39,381 nt of DNA, from NCBI GenBank assembly GCA_002454845.1, contig DKJQ01000348.1:1-39381 (forward strand), read 5' to 3'. The DNA comes from Ignavibacteria bacterium UBA6688 (GTDB lineage Bacteria; Bacteroidota; Ignavibacteria; UBA10030). Shown in pieces: positions 1-7,986 of this stretch. Position numbers and translations under genes: made by a program. The notes beneath the pieces are model-generated. The model ran no database searches, had not been told where the DNA came from, and was given only the letters and a program-made list of their open reading frames with translations. Within the stretch, counting starts at the first letter, position 1, and every line of letters begins with the position of its first letter.

Positions 1-591
1 CAGCACTGCGTTGTCGGCATCCGACAACGGCTGGCGTCTGATGAGGTCGGCGCTGATCTTGATGGCTGCAAGCGGATTATTAAACTCGTGGCACACTGTC
101 ACGACTAACTCGCGGATCGCCTCCGCCCGCTTTTCCGCGATGAGCATGCGTTTCTCAACTGCCTTGATCTGCTTGTGTATCCGAACGCGATCTAATACGT
201 TGACGATCGTGCGGGGGAGAATGGACTCGGCCAGATCCTCCTTGATCAGGAAGTCCTCCACGCCCAGCTTCATGGCTTCAATGGCAAGCTTGAAATCGCG
301 TGTGGCGGTAATGAAGACAATGGGGATCTCGGAATTCATCTCGTTGAGTTGCAGGCAGAATTCAAGCCCGTTGGACCCCTGCAAAACATAGTCCGTGAGG
401 ATGAGGTCGAGCGCCTTGTTTTGCTGTACTTCCAGCAGCGCTTCTTCGACATTCTCTTTCCAGATGAGTTTGAACTCGCGGTTCTGGAATTTTTGGAGGT
501 GGTGCTGGACGAGTTTCGCAAAACTGATATCGTCGTCTACCAGGAGAACATGGATGAGCTTGTGCTGTGTCGGGAAGGGGGACTCGGTCAT
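1..591 (-). CDS. REC-histidine kinase hybrid, 3' end cut by window edge
   Basis: The reverse strand is open from an ATG at 591 to the window edge, 197 codons with no stop. Residues 13-135 form a receiver domain with the acidic pocket at 18-20 (DDD), a phospho-acceptor Asp67 (LTDY), Thr95 (FITAT) and Lys117 (FLIK). A helical linker leads to a HisKA dimerisation box with the phospho-accepting His168 in CHEFNNPLAAIK. The ATPase domain must lie beyond the left edge. A receiver placed before the kinase core, without a transmembrane segment, suggests a soluble kinase that is itself regulated by phosphotransfer. An in-frame ATG at 642 would add 17 residues with no receiver homology, and neither start has a clear ribosome site. 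It is divergent from two response regulators and probably works with them, which is inference. Confidence 0.88.
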   Translation of the reverse strand, partial: MTESPFPTQHKLIHVLLVDDDISFAKLVQHHLQKFQNREFKLIWKENVEEALLEVQQNKALDLILTDYVLQGSNGLEFCLQLNEMNSEIPIVFITATRDFKLAIEAMKLGVEDFLIKEDLAESILPRTIVNVLDRVRIHKQIKAVEKRMLIAEKRAEAIRELVVTVCHEFNNPLAAIKISADLIRRQPLSDADNAVL

Positions 592-674
592 AAGTGCAAA
601 AAGGTAAGGGAAGTTCCTTTGAGTTGCAACGAAGGACTTCATGAGGGGGTATTCCCGTGAGGTGATTCCGACGG

Positions 675-703
675 TTGCATTTCAGAGGGAATTTCTCTAT
701 ACT
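675..703 (+). promoter_or_regulatory. candidate sigma-70-type promoter for the receiver gene
   Basis: TTGCAT at 675-680 and TATACT at 698-703 are separated by exactly 17 bases. Transcription would start near 710, about 70 bases before the ATG at 783. It lies in the 191-bp divergent region between the kinase and the receiver gene. I saw no equally good promoter for the kinase strand. Confidence 0.55.
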
Positions 704-782
704 GCCCGCACTTTCCGCTCCCTGCAATACGGATCGCCCACGGACCGTGCGGCGGAGGGCTGAGTCTCAAGGAGATCGATCT

Positions 783-1154
783 ATGCCTCAAAAAAACAGA
801 ATTCTCGTTGTCGACGATGAAGATGCTCTCCGGACGGTTCTGAGTTCAGAGCTGGAAGGGGAGGGATACAAAGTAGCGTCGGCGGCTGACGGTTCGGAGG
901 CAATCGAGATCCTGAAGAAGGACGAGTTCGACCTCATTCTCCTCGATATCAAAATGCCCAACGTCGACGGTTTCGAAGTGCTGAAATTTGTCAAGGAAAC
1001 CCATCCCGACACCAAGGTGATCATGCTGACCGGTTTTGCCGACTTGAAGAATGCGATCGAATCGAAGAAACTTGGCGCGGAGGATTTTGTCAGCAAACCC
1101 TACGATCTTGTCGACCTGCTTACGACTGTTGAGCGCGTTCTGAGTGGAGTCTAA
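783..1154 (+). CDS. single-domain response regulator (CheY-like receiver)
   Basis: This 123-residue protein is a stand-alone receiver domain with no output domain. Visible residues are the acidic pair Asp11-Asp12, the phospho-acceptor Asp55 in LLDIKMP, Thr83 in MLTGF and Lys105 in VSKPY. The frame is open further upstream, but the ATG at 783 is preceded by AAGGAG at 770-775 and begins right at the domain. It may be a phosphotransfer intermediate or a switch that binds a partner protein. The next gene starts 22 bases downstream, and its own receiver is closely similar, suggesting a duplicated domain. Confidence 0.9.
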   Translation: MPQKNRILVVDDEDALRTVLSSELEGEGYKVASAADGSEAIEILKKDEFDLILLDIKMPNVDGFEVLKFVKETHPDTKVIMLTGFADLKNAIESKKLGAEDFVSKPYDLVDLLTTVERVLSGV

Positions 1155-1176
1155 CCCCATCGCGCCGGGGAGCCTC

Positions 1177-2568
1177 ATGCCGAAGAAGTTCCAAATCCTC
1201 GTAGTTGACGACGAAGAATCCATCACGTTTCTCCTCAAGACCGAACTCGAAGAGCTCGGCGGATACGACGTCGATGTTGCCTTGAACGGTACCGAGGCAA
1301 TCAACCTCCTCCAATCCAAAATTTACGACATTGTTTTGCTTGACATCAAAATGCCCCGCGTCAGCGGCATCGATGTCCTGAGGTTCATCAATGAGCACGC
1401 CCCCACCACGCAAGTCATCATGCTCACCAACATCGTCGACTATAAAACCGCGATCGAGACGATGAAACTTGGCGCTTATGATTTTGTAAGCAAACCGTAC
1501 GATACCGATCAGCTACTCGCTACCATGAGCCGCGCGCTTGACCGGCGTCAGCTTGTCATTGACAAAAAGGTCATGTACAACGAGCTGAACCGCATCACGG
1601 GGTCGAGCGGCATCATCGGGGAAAGCCCGGCTTTCAAAAATGTCATTGAGAATGTCAGGAAGGTGGCTGCCAGCGAGGCGTTTGTTCTGATCCAGGGCCC
1701 CAGCGGAACGGGCAAGGAGCTTGTAGCCCACCTGCTCCACAACGAAAGCCCGCATAAAGATCGCCCGTTCGTAGCCGTGAACTGCGCTTCGATTCCCGAC
1801 CAGCTGCTGGAAAGCGAACTCTTCGGCCATGAAAAAGGGTCGTTTACCAATGCCTATTCCGCCAAACAGGGTTTGGTGGAAGTGGCGGATGGTGGCACGC
1901 TCTTCCTTGATGAGGTTGGGGATATCAGCCAGCCGACGCAGGCAAAGCTCCTTCGTTTTCTCGAGACGGGGGAATTCCGCCGCGTGGGGGGCACCGCTTC
2001 CATGCATGTCAGCGTACGGGTGGTTTCAGCCACCAATAAGGACCTCCAGAAGCAGGTTCAGGAGGGGAAGTTTCGGGAGGATCTTTTGTACCGGCTGAAT
2101 GTGGTCAGTATTCAGATCCCGCCCTTGAGAGAGCGGAAAGAGGACATCCCTCTTCTCATAGCACACTTTGTTAAACGTAAATCGAAATCCAAGACAAAAA
2201 CGGTAAGTCCTGAGGCCTTGGCATTGCTCATGCAATATGATTGGCCGGGTAACGTGCGAGAATTGGAACATGTCATTGAGGGGTCTTCCATCCTTTCACA
2301 GGGTGAGGTTATTGAACCCCGCGACCTGTGGATTAACCCCGCTCTTGCACAGCAGGTTCCATCTCACGCAGCGGCGCTATCGAACAATGGAACTCCACCC
2401 CTGGTGTCCCTGGAGGAGATCGAGAAGATTCACATTCAAAGGGTTCTTGAGCATCACAATTGGAACAGGGTGAAAACTGCAGAAATCCTCGGTATTACAA
2501 CCAAAACGCTCTACCTGAAGATCAAACGGTACAAGCTTCAGGTCCCGCCGCCAGGGAATAACGCGTAA
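1177..2568 (+). CDS. NtrC-family sigma-54-dependent response regulator
   Basis: 463 residues in the order receiver (5-120; Asp56, Thr84, Lys106), AAA+ sigma-54 activation domain (about 143-375) and Fis-type helix-turn-helix (about 425-460). Walker A is GPSGTGKE (174-181) and Walker B TLFLDEVG (241-248). The loop that normally contacts sigma-54, GAFTGA, reads GSFTNA (221-226). I chose the ATG at 1177, behind GGGGAG at 1168-1173, over a GTG at 1144 that would overlap the upstream gene. Phosphorylation should drive oligomerisation and ATP-powered opening of sigma-54 promoters. The likely kinase is the divergent one at the left edge. I found no convincing -24/-12 site in the window, so the targets are probably elsewhere. 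Confidence 0.93.
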   Translation: MPKKFQILVVDDEESITFLLKTELEELGGYDVDVALNGTEAINLLQSKIYDIVLLDIKMPRVSGIDVLRFINEHAPTTQVIMLTNIVDYKTAIETMKLGAYDFVSKPYDTDQLLATMSRALDRRQLVIDKKVMYNELNRITGSSGIIGESPAFKNVIENVRKVAASEAFVLIQGPSGTGKELVAHLLHNESPHKDRPFVAVNCASIPDQLLESELFGHEKGSFTNAYSAKQGLVEVADGGTLFLDEVGDISQPTQAKLLRFLETGEFRRVGGTASMHVSVRVVSATNKDLQKQVQEGKFREDLLYRLNVVSIQIPPLRERKEDIPLLIAHFVKRKSKSKTKTVSPEALALLMQYDWPGNVRELEHVIEGSSILSQGEVIEPRDLWINPALAQQVPSHAAALSNNGTPPLVSLEEIEKIHIQRVLEHHNWNRVKTAEILGITTKTLYLKIKRYKLQVPPPGNNA

Positions 2569-2634
2569 GCTCTTGACCAGCCGCACTCTTTACCTCTCCT
2601 CCCCTCATTGTTCATATAGGGTTTCCCTCTGATT

Positions 2635-2667
2635 TTTTTTTGGATCCAGTGCAACTTTTTTTGGATC
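2635..2667. repeat. 12-bp direct repeat, 21-bp period
   Basis: TTTTTTTGGATC occurs at 2635-2646 and again at 2656-2667. The spacing is 21 bases, two helical turns, so both copies lie on the same DNA face. It lies in the 327-bp gap between the sigma-54 activator and the acyl-CoA dehydrogenase. It could be a tandem protein-binding site or phased T-tracts that bend DNA; nothing in the sequence says which. Confidence 0.5.
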
Positions 2668-2715
2668 GTGCCGTCTAAATGTTGGGAGCATTAAAAAAGC
2701 TACCTCCTTCTTGAT

Positions 2716-2775
2716 GAGCCAGTTATCGGTCGCCTATGGTGGGACGATTGAGAAACTGGCTCTCTTATTTTTCCC
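2716..2775 (+). terminator. inverted repeat followed by T-rich tract, possible terminator
   Basis: GAGCCAGTT (2716-2724) pairs perfectly with AACTGGCTC (2754-2762) around a 29-nt loop that can pair further (ATCG with CGAT). TCTTATTTTT follows directly. It is about 150 bases past the end of the sigma-54 activator and 30 bases before a candidate promoter. The long loop makes it weaker than a classic terminator, so an operator is also possible. Confidence 0.4.
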
Positions 2776-2791
2776 CCTACCGTTCCTTACC

Positions 2792-2820
2792 TTGACTTTC
2801 GCGGCTTAATTAACTAATTT
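2792..2820 (+). promoter_or_regulatory. candidate promoter for the acyl-CoA dehydrogenase/guaB run
   Basis: TTGACT (2792-2797), a 17-base spacer and TAATTT (2815-2820). The first nine bases, TTGACTTTC, and the spacing are the same as in the candidate promoter at 26530, which supports both. Initiation would be near 2827, leaving a leader of about 70 bases before the ATG at 2896. The -10 match is modest. Confidence 0.45.
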
Positions 2821-2895
2821 TTGCCACATTCGACGGGCAACAATCCCTCCTGTCGTTTATTCTAGACACATCTTATTCCCTCCGAGGAATCTTTC

Positions 2896-4065
2896 ATGTC
2901 GGCGTATCAAGGCCTGGACTATTATACCATCGATGAGGCGTTGTCCGAAGACGAACTTCTCGTCCGCAATACCGTGCACGAGTTTGTTGCCGATAACGTT
3001 CTCCCTGTCATCGAACGGCATTATGAGGCGGGTACGTTTCCCATGGATTTGATTCCCCAAATGGCAGAGATCGGGTTGTTTGGACCTACACTCCCGGAGC
3101 GGTACGGATGCGCAGGATTGAATAATGTTGCGTATGGGCTGATGATGCAGGAGTTGGAGCGGGGGGACAGCGGTGTTCGCAGTTTTGCTTCGGTGCAGAG
3201 CGGGCTCGTGATGTACCCGATCTTTACGTTCGGAACGGAACAGCAGAAGGATCACTGGCTTCCGGGACTTGCGCGCGGCGAGAAAATCGGTTGCTTTGGA
3301 TTGACGGAACCGGACTTCGGCTCGAATCCCGGAGGGATGATCACGCGGGCTGAGCGAAGGGAGGGGGGCTATGTCCTGAATGGGGCCAAGATGTGGATCA
3401 CCAATGGAACGATTGCCGACGTCGCCGTTGTGTGGGCGAAACTGGAGGGAGAGATTAAGGGATTCTTGGTCGAAAAGGGAACAAAGGGGTTTACCGCCCC
3501 GGAGATGAAGGGGAAACATTCCCTCAGGGCGTCCGTGACCTCCGAATTGGTATTTCAGGATTGCCTGATCCCCGAAGAGAATATTCTGCCGGGTTCCGGC
3601 GGATTGAAATCGCCTTTGATGTGTCTTACCCAGGCACGATATGGTATTGCGTGGGGCGCGTTGGGCTCGGCCATGGCGTGTTACGATACGGCCCTGTCCT
3701 ACGCAAAATCACGTATCCAGTTTGGAAAACCTATTGCGGGATTCCAGATGACACAGGAAAAACTTGTCCATATGGTCACGGAAATCACAAAAGGACAGCT
3801 TCTTTGTCTTCAGCTCGGGCGACTGAAGGATCAGGGGAAGGCGAAATTCAACCAGGTGTCGATGGCCAAGCGGAATAATGTCTACTACGCGCTCGAGATT
3901 GCCCGCATGGCGCGTGAGATTCTGGGCGCGAACGGAATCCTGAATGAGTACCCGGTGATGCGCCATGCAGCGAACCTGGAATCGGTGAAAACGTACGAAG
4001 GCACCCATGAAATGCATACCCTGATCATCGGTGAAGACATCACCGGCATCGGGGCGTTCACGTAA
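2896..4065 (+). CDS. acyl-CoA dehydrogenase, glutaryl-CoA dehydrogenase-like
   Basis: A full-length 389-residue flavin-dependent acyl-CoA dehydrogenase. Among subfamilies it looks most like glutaryl-CoA dehydrogenase: RSFASVQSGLVMYPI near residue 95, GCFGLTEPDFGSNPG, KMWITNGTIADVAVVWAK, ARYGIAWGALGSAMAC and a C-terminal TYEGTHEMH that carries the catalytic base Glu368. Glutaryl-CoA dehydrogenases oxidise and usually decarboxylate glutaryl-CoA to crotonyl-CoA in lysine and aromatic breakdown; non-decarboxylating relatives exist and cannot be told apart here. CGAGGA at 2883-2888 supports the ATG. Electrons would go to electron-transfer flavoprotein, whose genes are not in the window. guaB starts 28 bases downstream, possibly cotranscribed. 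Confidence 0.9.
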   Translation: MSAYQGLDYYTIDEALSEDELLVRNTVHEFVADNVLPVIERHYEAGTFPMDLIPQMAEIGLFGPTLPERYGCAGLNNVAYGLMMQELERGDSGVRSFASVQSGLVMYPIFTFGTEQQKDHWLPGLARGEKIGCFGLTEPDFGSNPGGMITRAERREGGYVLNGAKMWITNGTIADVAVVWAKLEGEIKGFLVEKGTKGFTAPEMKGKHSLRASVTSELVFQDCLIPEENILPGSGGLKSPLMCLTQARYGIAWGALGSAMACYDTALSYAKSRIQFGKPIAGFQMTQEKLVHMVTEITKGQLLCLQLGRLKDQGKAKFNQVSMAKRNNVYYALEIARMAREILGANGILNEYPVMRHAANLESVKTYEGTHEMHTLIIGEDITGIGAFT

Positions 4066-4093
4066 CGATGTGTAAGAAGGTCAAGAGGATTCT

Positions 4094-5554
4094 ATGGCGT
4101 TTAAAAAAGTAATCGGTGAAGCATTAACATACGACGACGTGCTTCTCGTGCCTGCAAAATCCCTGGTGCTACCGAGAGAGACGGATGTACGGACAAGGTT
4201 GACAAGGCTGATTGAGTTGAACATCCCGATCATGAGCGCAGCCATGGATACCGTGACGGAGTCCGGCATGGCAATTGCGATCGCGCGCGAAGGAGGGATA
4301 GGGATTCTTCATAAGAACATGTCCGTAGAGCGGCACGCGGAAGAAGTCGATAAGGTGAAGCGTTCGGAGAGCGGCATGATTCGCCATCCCATCACGCTCT
4401 CACCGCGGCAGACTGTCCGTGAAGCGCTTGAGGTCATGCGCAAGTACTCGATTTCGGGGATCCCGATCGTCGAGAACGAAAGTCTCGTCGGTATTCTGAC
4501 TAACCGGGACCTGCGATTCGAACCGAACCTCGACCTCGAAGTTGCCAAGGTGATGACCAACGGCAAGATGATTACGGCGCCCGTCGGAACCACGCTGGAA
4601 GAGGCGGAAGTTATTTTGCAGAAGCATCGCATCGAAAAGCTTCCGGTTGTGGATAAGCACGGAAAGCTGAAGGGACTTATTACCTTCAAGGACATTCAGA
4701 AGAAGAAGCGATACCCCTTTGCCTGTAAGGACAAGCTCGGTCGGCTCCGTGTAGGCGCCGCTGTTGGCGTTACCAGCGATACGCTGGAGCGGGTCGGTGC
4801 TCTCGTTCAGGCCGGAGTGGATGTGGTGGTGGTCGACACGGCGCACGGTCATTCCAGGGGCGTTCTGGAGATGGTGAAACGGATCAAATCGAAGTACGAT
4901 ATCGAACTCATCGCCGGCAATGTGGCAACCGGGGAAGCGACCAAAGACCTTGTGAAATCAGGAGCCGACGCGATCAAGATTGGAATCGGTCCCGGATCGA
5001 TCTGTACCACGCGCGTGGTTGCAGGTGTCGGTGTTCCACAGGTCACAGCCATCATGCAATGCGCGAAAGTGGCGGTACGTTCGAAGGTTCCCCTGATCGC
5101 GGACGGCGGTATCAAGCAGACGGGGGATATTGCAAAAGCAATTGCAGCGGGGGCCGATTCGGTTATGGTGGGTGGACTCTTTGCCGGGGTCGATGAAAGT
5201 CCCGGCGAGAAAGTTCTGTATGAAGGGCGGAGCTACAAGATGTACCGGGGGATGGGATCGCTCGAAGCGATGAAGCGGGGGAGCAGGGATCGATACTTCC
5301 AGGATGTCGAGGACGATATCCAGAAACTTGTCCCGGAAGGCATTGAAGGCCGCGTCCCCTACAAGGGGTCCATTGGCGAAACCATTCATCAAATGGTTGG
5401 TGGACTGCGTGCTGCGATGGGTTACTGCGGCTGTCGCACGATCGCCGAGATGCAACAGCGGACGCAATTTATCCGGATGACGGATGCCGGACTGCGCGAA
5501 AGCCATCCGCACGACATTTCCATCACCAAAGAAGCCCCCAACTACCACCTCTAA
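4094..5554 (+). CDS. guaB: inosine-5'-monophosphate dehydrogenase
   Basis: 486 residues, the usual length. It oxidises IMP to XMP with NAD+, the committed step to GMP. The TIM barrel is interrupted by a pair of CBS domains (about 95-205). The catalytic Cys304 lies in GPGSICTTRVVAGVGVPQ, the phosphate-binding ADGGIKQTGD follows at 337-346, and the flap Arg-Tyr pair is at 400-401 in GSRDRYF. AAGAGGAT precedes the ATG. CBS domains usually bind adenine or guanine nucleotides and tune activity. purD lies 2.4 kb downstream on the same strand, but the two purine genes are separated by unrelated genes. Confidence 0.97.
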   Translation: MAFKKVIGEALTYDDVLLVPAKSLVLPRETDVRTRLTRLIELNIPIMSAAMDTVTESGMAIAIAREGGIGILHKNMSVERHAEEVDKVKRSESGMIRHPITLSPRQTVREALEVMRKYSISGIPIVENESLVGILTNRDLRFEPNLDLEVAKVMTNGKMITAPVGTTLEEAEVILQKHRIEKLPVVDKHGKLKGLITFKDIQKKKRYPFACKDKLGRLRVGAAVGVTSDTLERVGALVQAGVDVVVVDTAHGHSRGVLEMVKRIKSKYDIELIAGNVATGEATKDLVKSGADAIKIGIGPGSICTTRVVAGVGVPQVTAIMQCAKVAVRSKVPLIADGGIKQTGDIAKAIAAGADSVMVGGLFAGVDESPGEKVLYEGRSYKMYRGMGSLEAMKRGSRDRYFQDVEDDIQKLVPEGIEGRVPYKGSIGETIHQMVGGLRAAMGYCGCRTIAEMQQRTQFIRMTDAGLRESHPHDISITKEAPNYHL

Positions 5555-5584
5555 CCATCCTTCCGACGAACGAGTCACTGCGCG

Positions 5585-6670
5585 ATGCTCCAGAGGAGTC
5601 CCCAGGCACGAAGGGTTGAAGAGGTCCGACATCGGGTGGTGCGTTCCCGTCTCGACGCGTTCCTGGTTACCTCCCTTCCCCATGTTCGATACCTCTCGGG
5701 TTTCTCCGGGTCACACGCCGTGGCTGTTCTCACCAAGGATTCACTTTGGCTTCTCACGGATGGCCGCTATGCAGACCAGGTCCGGGACGAGGTGCTTTCT
5801 GCAAAAATTCTCATCGCAAAAGGGAGTTTGTGGGGTGAGATCAGCCGGTGCGGACTGTTTCGCCATGAGCGACGCATCGGCGTTGAAGCGCAACATCTCT
5901 CTGTTGCTTCCATGGGGAGCCTCAAGAAACTGTTTCCGAAGAAGCGATTTGCCCTGACATCCGGGTTGATCGAGGGCGTTGCAACAGTCAAGGATGATTC
6001 CGAAATTGAGCGAATCAAACGCGCGGTGGCAATCACCGACAAAGTTTTTAAGAAACTCCTGACCATCCTCAAGCCGGGACTGGCGGAAAAAGAGATTGCC
6101 GCGGAGATCAGCTACTGGCACAGGAAGTACGGCGCGGATGCCGATGCGTTCGAGCCGATTGTCGCGAGCGGCCTACGAGGTGCCTTCCCGCATGCTCGTG
6201 CATCGGAGAAAATCGTTCGCAAGGGAGAACTCGTGACGCTCGATTTCGGTTGCCGGTTCGAGGGGTATCATAGCGACCTCACAAGGACGGTCGCAGTCGG
6301 CGCTCCTTCGCGCAAAGCGAGAGGCATCTATACTGCGGTGTTGCAGGCACAGGAACTGGCGATCGGGGCAGCACACGCGGGCATGTCCGGGAGAGCGCTC
6401 GATGCCCTGAGCCGCCGATCCCTGCGGCGCGGGAATCTGGCGAAGTACTTTACCCATTCCCTCGGCCATGGTCTGGGACTGCGGGTCCATGAAATTCCGC
6501 GCTTGTCCAGACTCAGTAACGACGTCCTCGTTGCGGGCAACGTCGTGACCATCGAACCGGGAGTCTATCTTCCCGGCTTCGGCGGGGTTCGTATTGAAGA
6601 TGATCTGCTGATCCACAAAGACCATGGGGAAGTGCTGAATCGGTCCCCGAAGGAATTGATCGTGGTATGA
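5585..6670 (+). CDS. M24 metallopeptidase, Xaa-Pro aminopeptidase/dipeptidase type
   Basis: 361 residues: an N-terminal creatinase-like domain (about 10-135) and a C-terminal pita-bread catalytic domain. All five metal ligands are visible: Asp220 (TLDFG), Asp231 (HSDLTRT), His295 (HSLGHGLG), Glu324 (IEPG) and Glu338 (RIEDD). Such enzymes cleave X-Pro bonds at the amino end of peptides in the cytoplasm; sequence alone does not separate aminopeptidase from dipeptidase. No ribosome site is seen before the ATG. Its stop overlaps the next start (ATGA at 6667-6670), indicating translational coupling to the glycosyltransferase. Confidence 0.92.
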   Translation: MLQRSPQARRVEEVRHRVVRSRLDAFLVTSLPHVRYLSGFSGSHAVAVLTKDSLWLLTDGRYADQVRDEVLSAKILIAKGSLWGEISRCGLFRHERRIGVEAQHLSVASMGSLKKLFPKKRFALTSGLIEGVATVKDDSEIERIKRAVAITDKVFKKLLTILKPGLAEKEIAAEISYWHRKYGADADAFEPIVASGLRGAFPHARASEKIVRKGELVTLDFGCRFEGYHSDLTRTVAVGAPSRKARGIYTAVLQAQELAIGAAHAGMSGRALDALSRRSLRRGNLAKYFTHSLGHGLGLRVHEIPRLSRLSNDVLVAGNVVTIEPGVYLPGFGGVRIEDDLLIHKDHGEVLNRSPKELIVV

Positions 6671-7986
6671 TAAACGCTATGCGCAATGTGCTGGTGATCG
6701 CGTATTACTTCCCCCCCATGGGACTCAGCGGGGTTCAGCGGACGGCGAAGTTCGTCAAGTACCTTCCCAAGTATGGATGGAAGCCAACGGTGTTGACGGT
6801 TGGGAAGACCGGGTATTATGCCATGGATGAATCATTGTTGACTGAAGTGGAGCAGGCAGGAGCGAATATCGTCCGCGCCAGTTCCCTCGACGCCAATCGG
6901 TTGTTCAAAAAGCAGAGTGTCGTCAAAATGCCCTCGGAACGGATGAGGAAGTTCCTCCAGTTCTGCGGCGACTCCGTTTTCTTCCCCGACACGAAAATCG
7001 GCTGGAAATCCAGTGCCCTGAAGGCTGCATCGGACCTTCTGCGACGGGAGCCCTTCGACTTGATCTTTGCGACCGCTCCACCCCAGACCGATTTCCTCAT
7101 TGCCCGGGAGTTGAAGCATCGGTTCAAACTTCCCGTTGTTCTGGACTATCGCGACGCCTGGCTTGAATATCCCTTCAAGTACTATCCGACTCCCGTCCAT
7201 CGCTACGTGCATTATCGGATGGAGAAGAGTGTGTTGAAAGCCGCCGACAAAGTTGTCGTGACCCTGAGGAGCGTCAAGGAGAGTATTTTGAAGCACTACC
7301 TGGCCCTCGACTTCCAGGATGTCGTGATTATCCCACAAGGATACGATCCGGAAGATCTTGACACCGGCCGGGTTTCGCATCCCCCTCGACGGAACAAGCT
7401 TCGAATCGCCCATGCAGGGACTTTTTACGCGGAGCGCACCCCCTCCGTTCTTCTCCATGCCCTTCATAATATTTTCCAGGCATCGCCGACCCTGCGGGGA
7501 AGAATTGAGCTTACGTTGATCGGCAACATACGCGGGGAGGACCAACTTCTGGTCAACAAGCTGGGTCTTCAGAACGATGTGAACTTTACAGGATATCTCG
7601 AACACAAAGAGTGCATAGGAAAGCTTCTGGAATCGGACCTCCTCTGGTTTGTTCTGGACAATCCGTACCAATCTCCCGGAAAGCTGTACGAATATATCGG
7701 CACCCGCAAACCGATCCTGGCGTCGGTGGTGGAGGGGCATGTCAAGCAGTTGATCCTGGAGAGCAAGGCGGGTGTCTGTGTCCCGCTGAACGATGTCGGA
7801 GCGCATGAGCAGGCATTACTGGACATCTTTGCACGCTATCAGCGGAACGAACTGAAGTCGATTCCCGCCGAATTTGCGCGGAGATATAACCGCCTTCAGT
7901 TGACCGGGGAGCTGGCGAAACAATTCGAAGCCTTGATGGACATTGATAAGAATGCCTTGGTGCGGAGGGAGGAACGCGTCGCATGA
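6667..7986 (+). CDS. glycosyltransferase family 4-type protein
   Basis: 439 residues with a GT-B layout. The N-terminal acceptor domain begins VLVIAYYFPPMGLSGVQRTAKF, a GT4-like opening with the Gly-rich loop. The C-terminal nucleotide-sugar domain includes RIAHAGTFYAERTP (about 250), NDVNFTGYLEHKEC (about 300) and the donor-binding Glu of SPGKLYEYIGTRKPI (about 340). No transmembrane segment is evident, so it is probably cytoplasmic or peripheral. Substrates cannot be read from sequence. Both ends overlap neighbours by four bases (ATGA), so it is translated as part of the peptidase-purD chain. The epimerase 1.3 kb downstream could supply a sugar nucleotide, an inference from proximity. Confidence 0.85.
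   Translation: MINAMRNVLVIAYYFPPMGLSGVQRTAKFVKYLPKYGWKPTVLTVGKTGYYAMDESLLTEVEQAGANIVRASSLDANRLFKKQSVVKMPSERMRKFLQFCGDSVFFPDTKIGWKSSALKAASDLLRREPFDLIFATAPPQTDFLIARELKHRFKLPVVLDYRDAWLEYPFKYYPTPVHRYVHYRMEKSVLKAADKVVVTLRSVKESILKHYLALDFQDVVIIPQGYDPEDLDTGRVSHPPRRNKLRIAHAGTFYAERTPSVLLHALHNIFQASPTLRGRIELTLIGNIRGEDQLLVNKLGLQNDVNFTGYLEHKECIGKLLESDLLWFVLDNPYQSPGKLYEYIGTRKPILASVVEGHVKQLILESKAGVCVPLNDVGAHEQALLDIFARYQRNELKSIPAEFARRYNRLQLTGELAKQFEALMDIDKNALVRREERVA

Noticed and set aside
362..727. Open frame of 121 codons on the minus strand next to the left edge
   Set aside because: It overlaps the kinase in another frame, shows no domain and ignores the clear receiver-HisKA reading that runs off the edge.
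1144..1176. GTG start extending the sigma-54 activator by 11 residues
   Set aside because: It would begin inside the preceding gene and lacks a ribosome site; the ATG at 1177 has GGGGAG before it and starts at the receiver domain.
2641..2655. Sigma-54 promoter (GG and GC boxes) upstream of the acyl-CoA dehydrogenase
   Set aside because: The GG and GC pairs are separated by 7 bases, not the required 10, and no other -24/-12 site was convincing.
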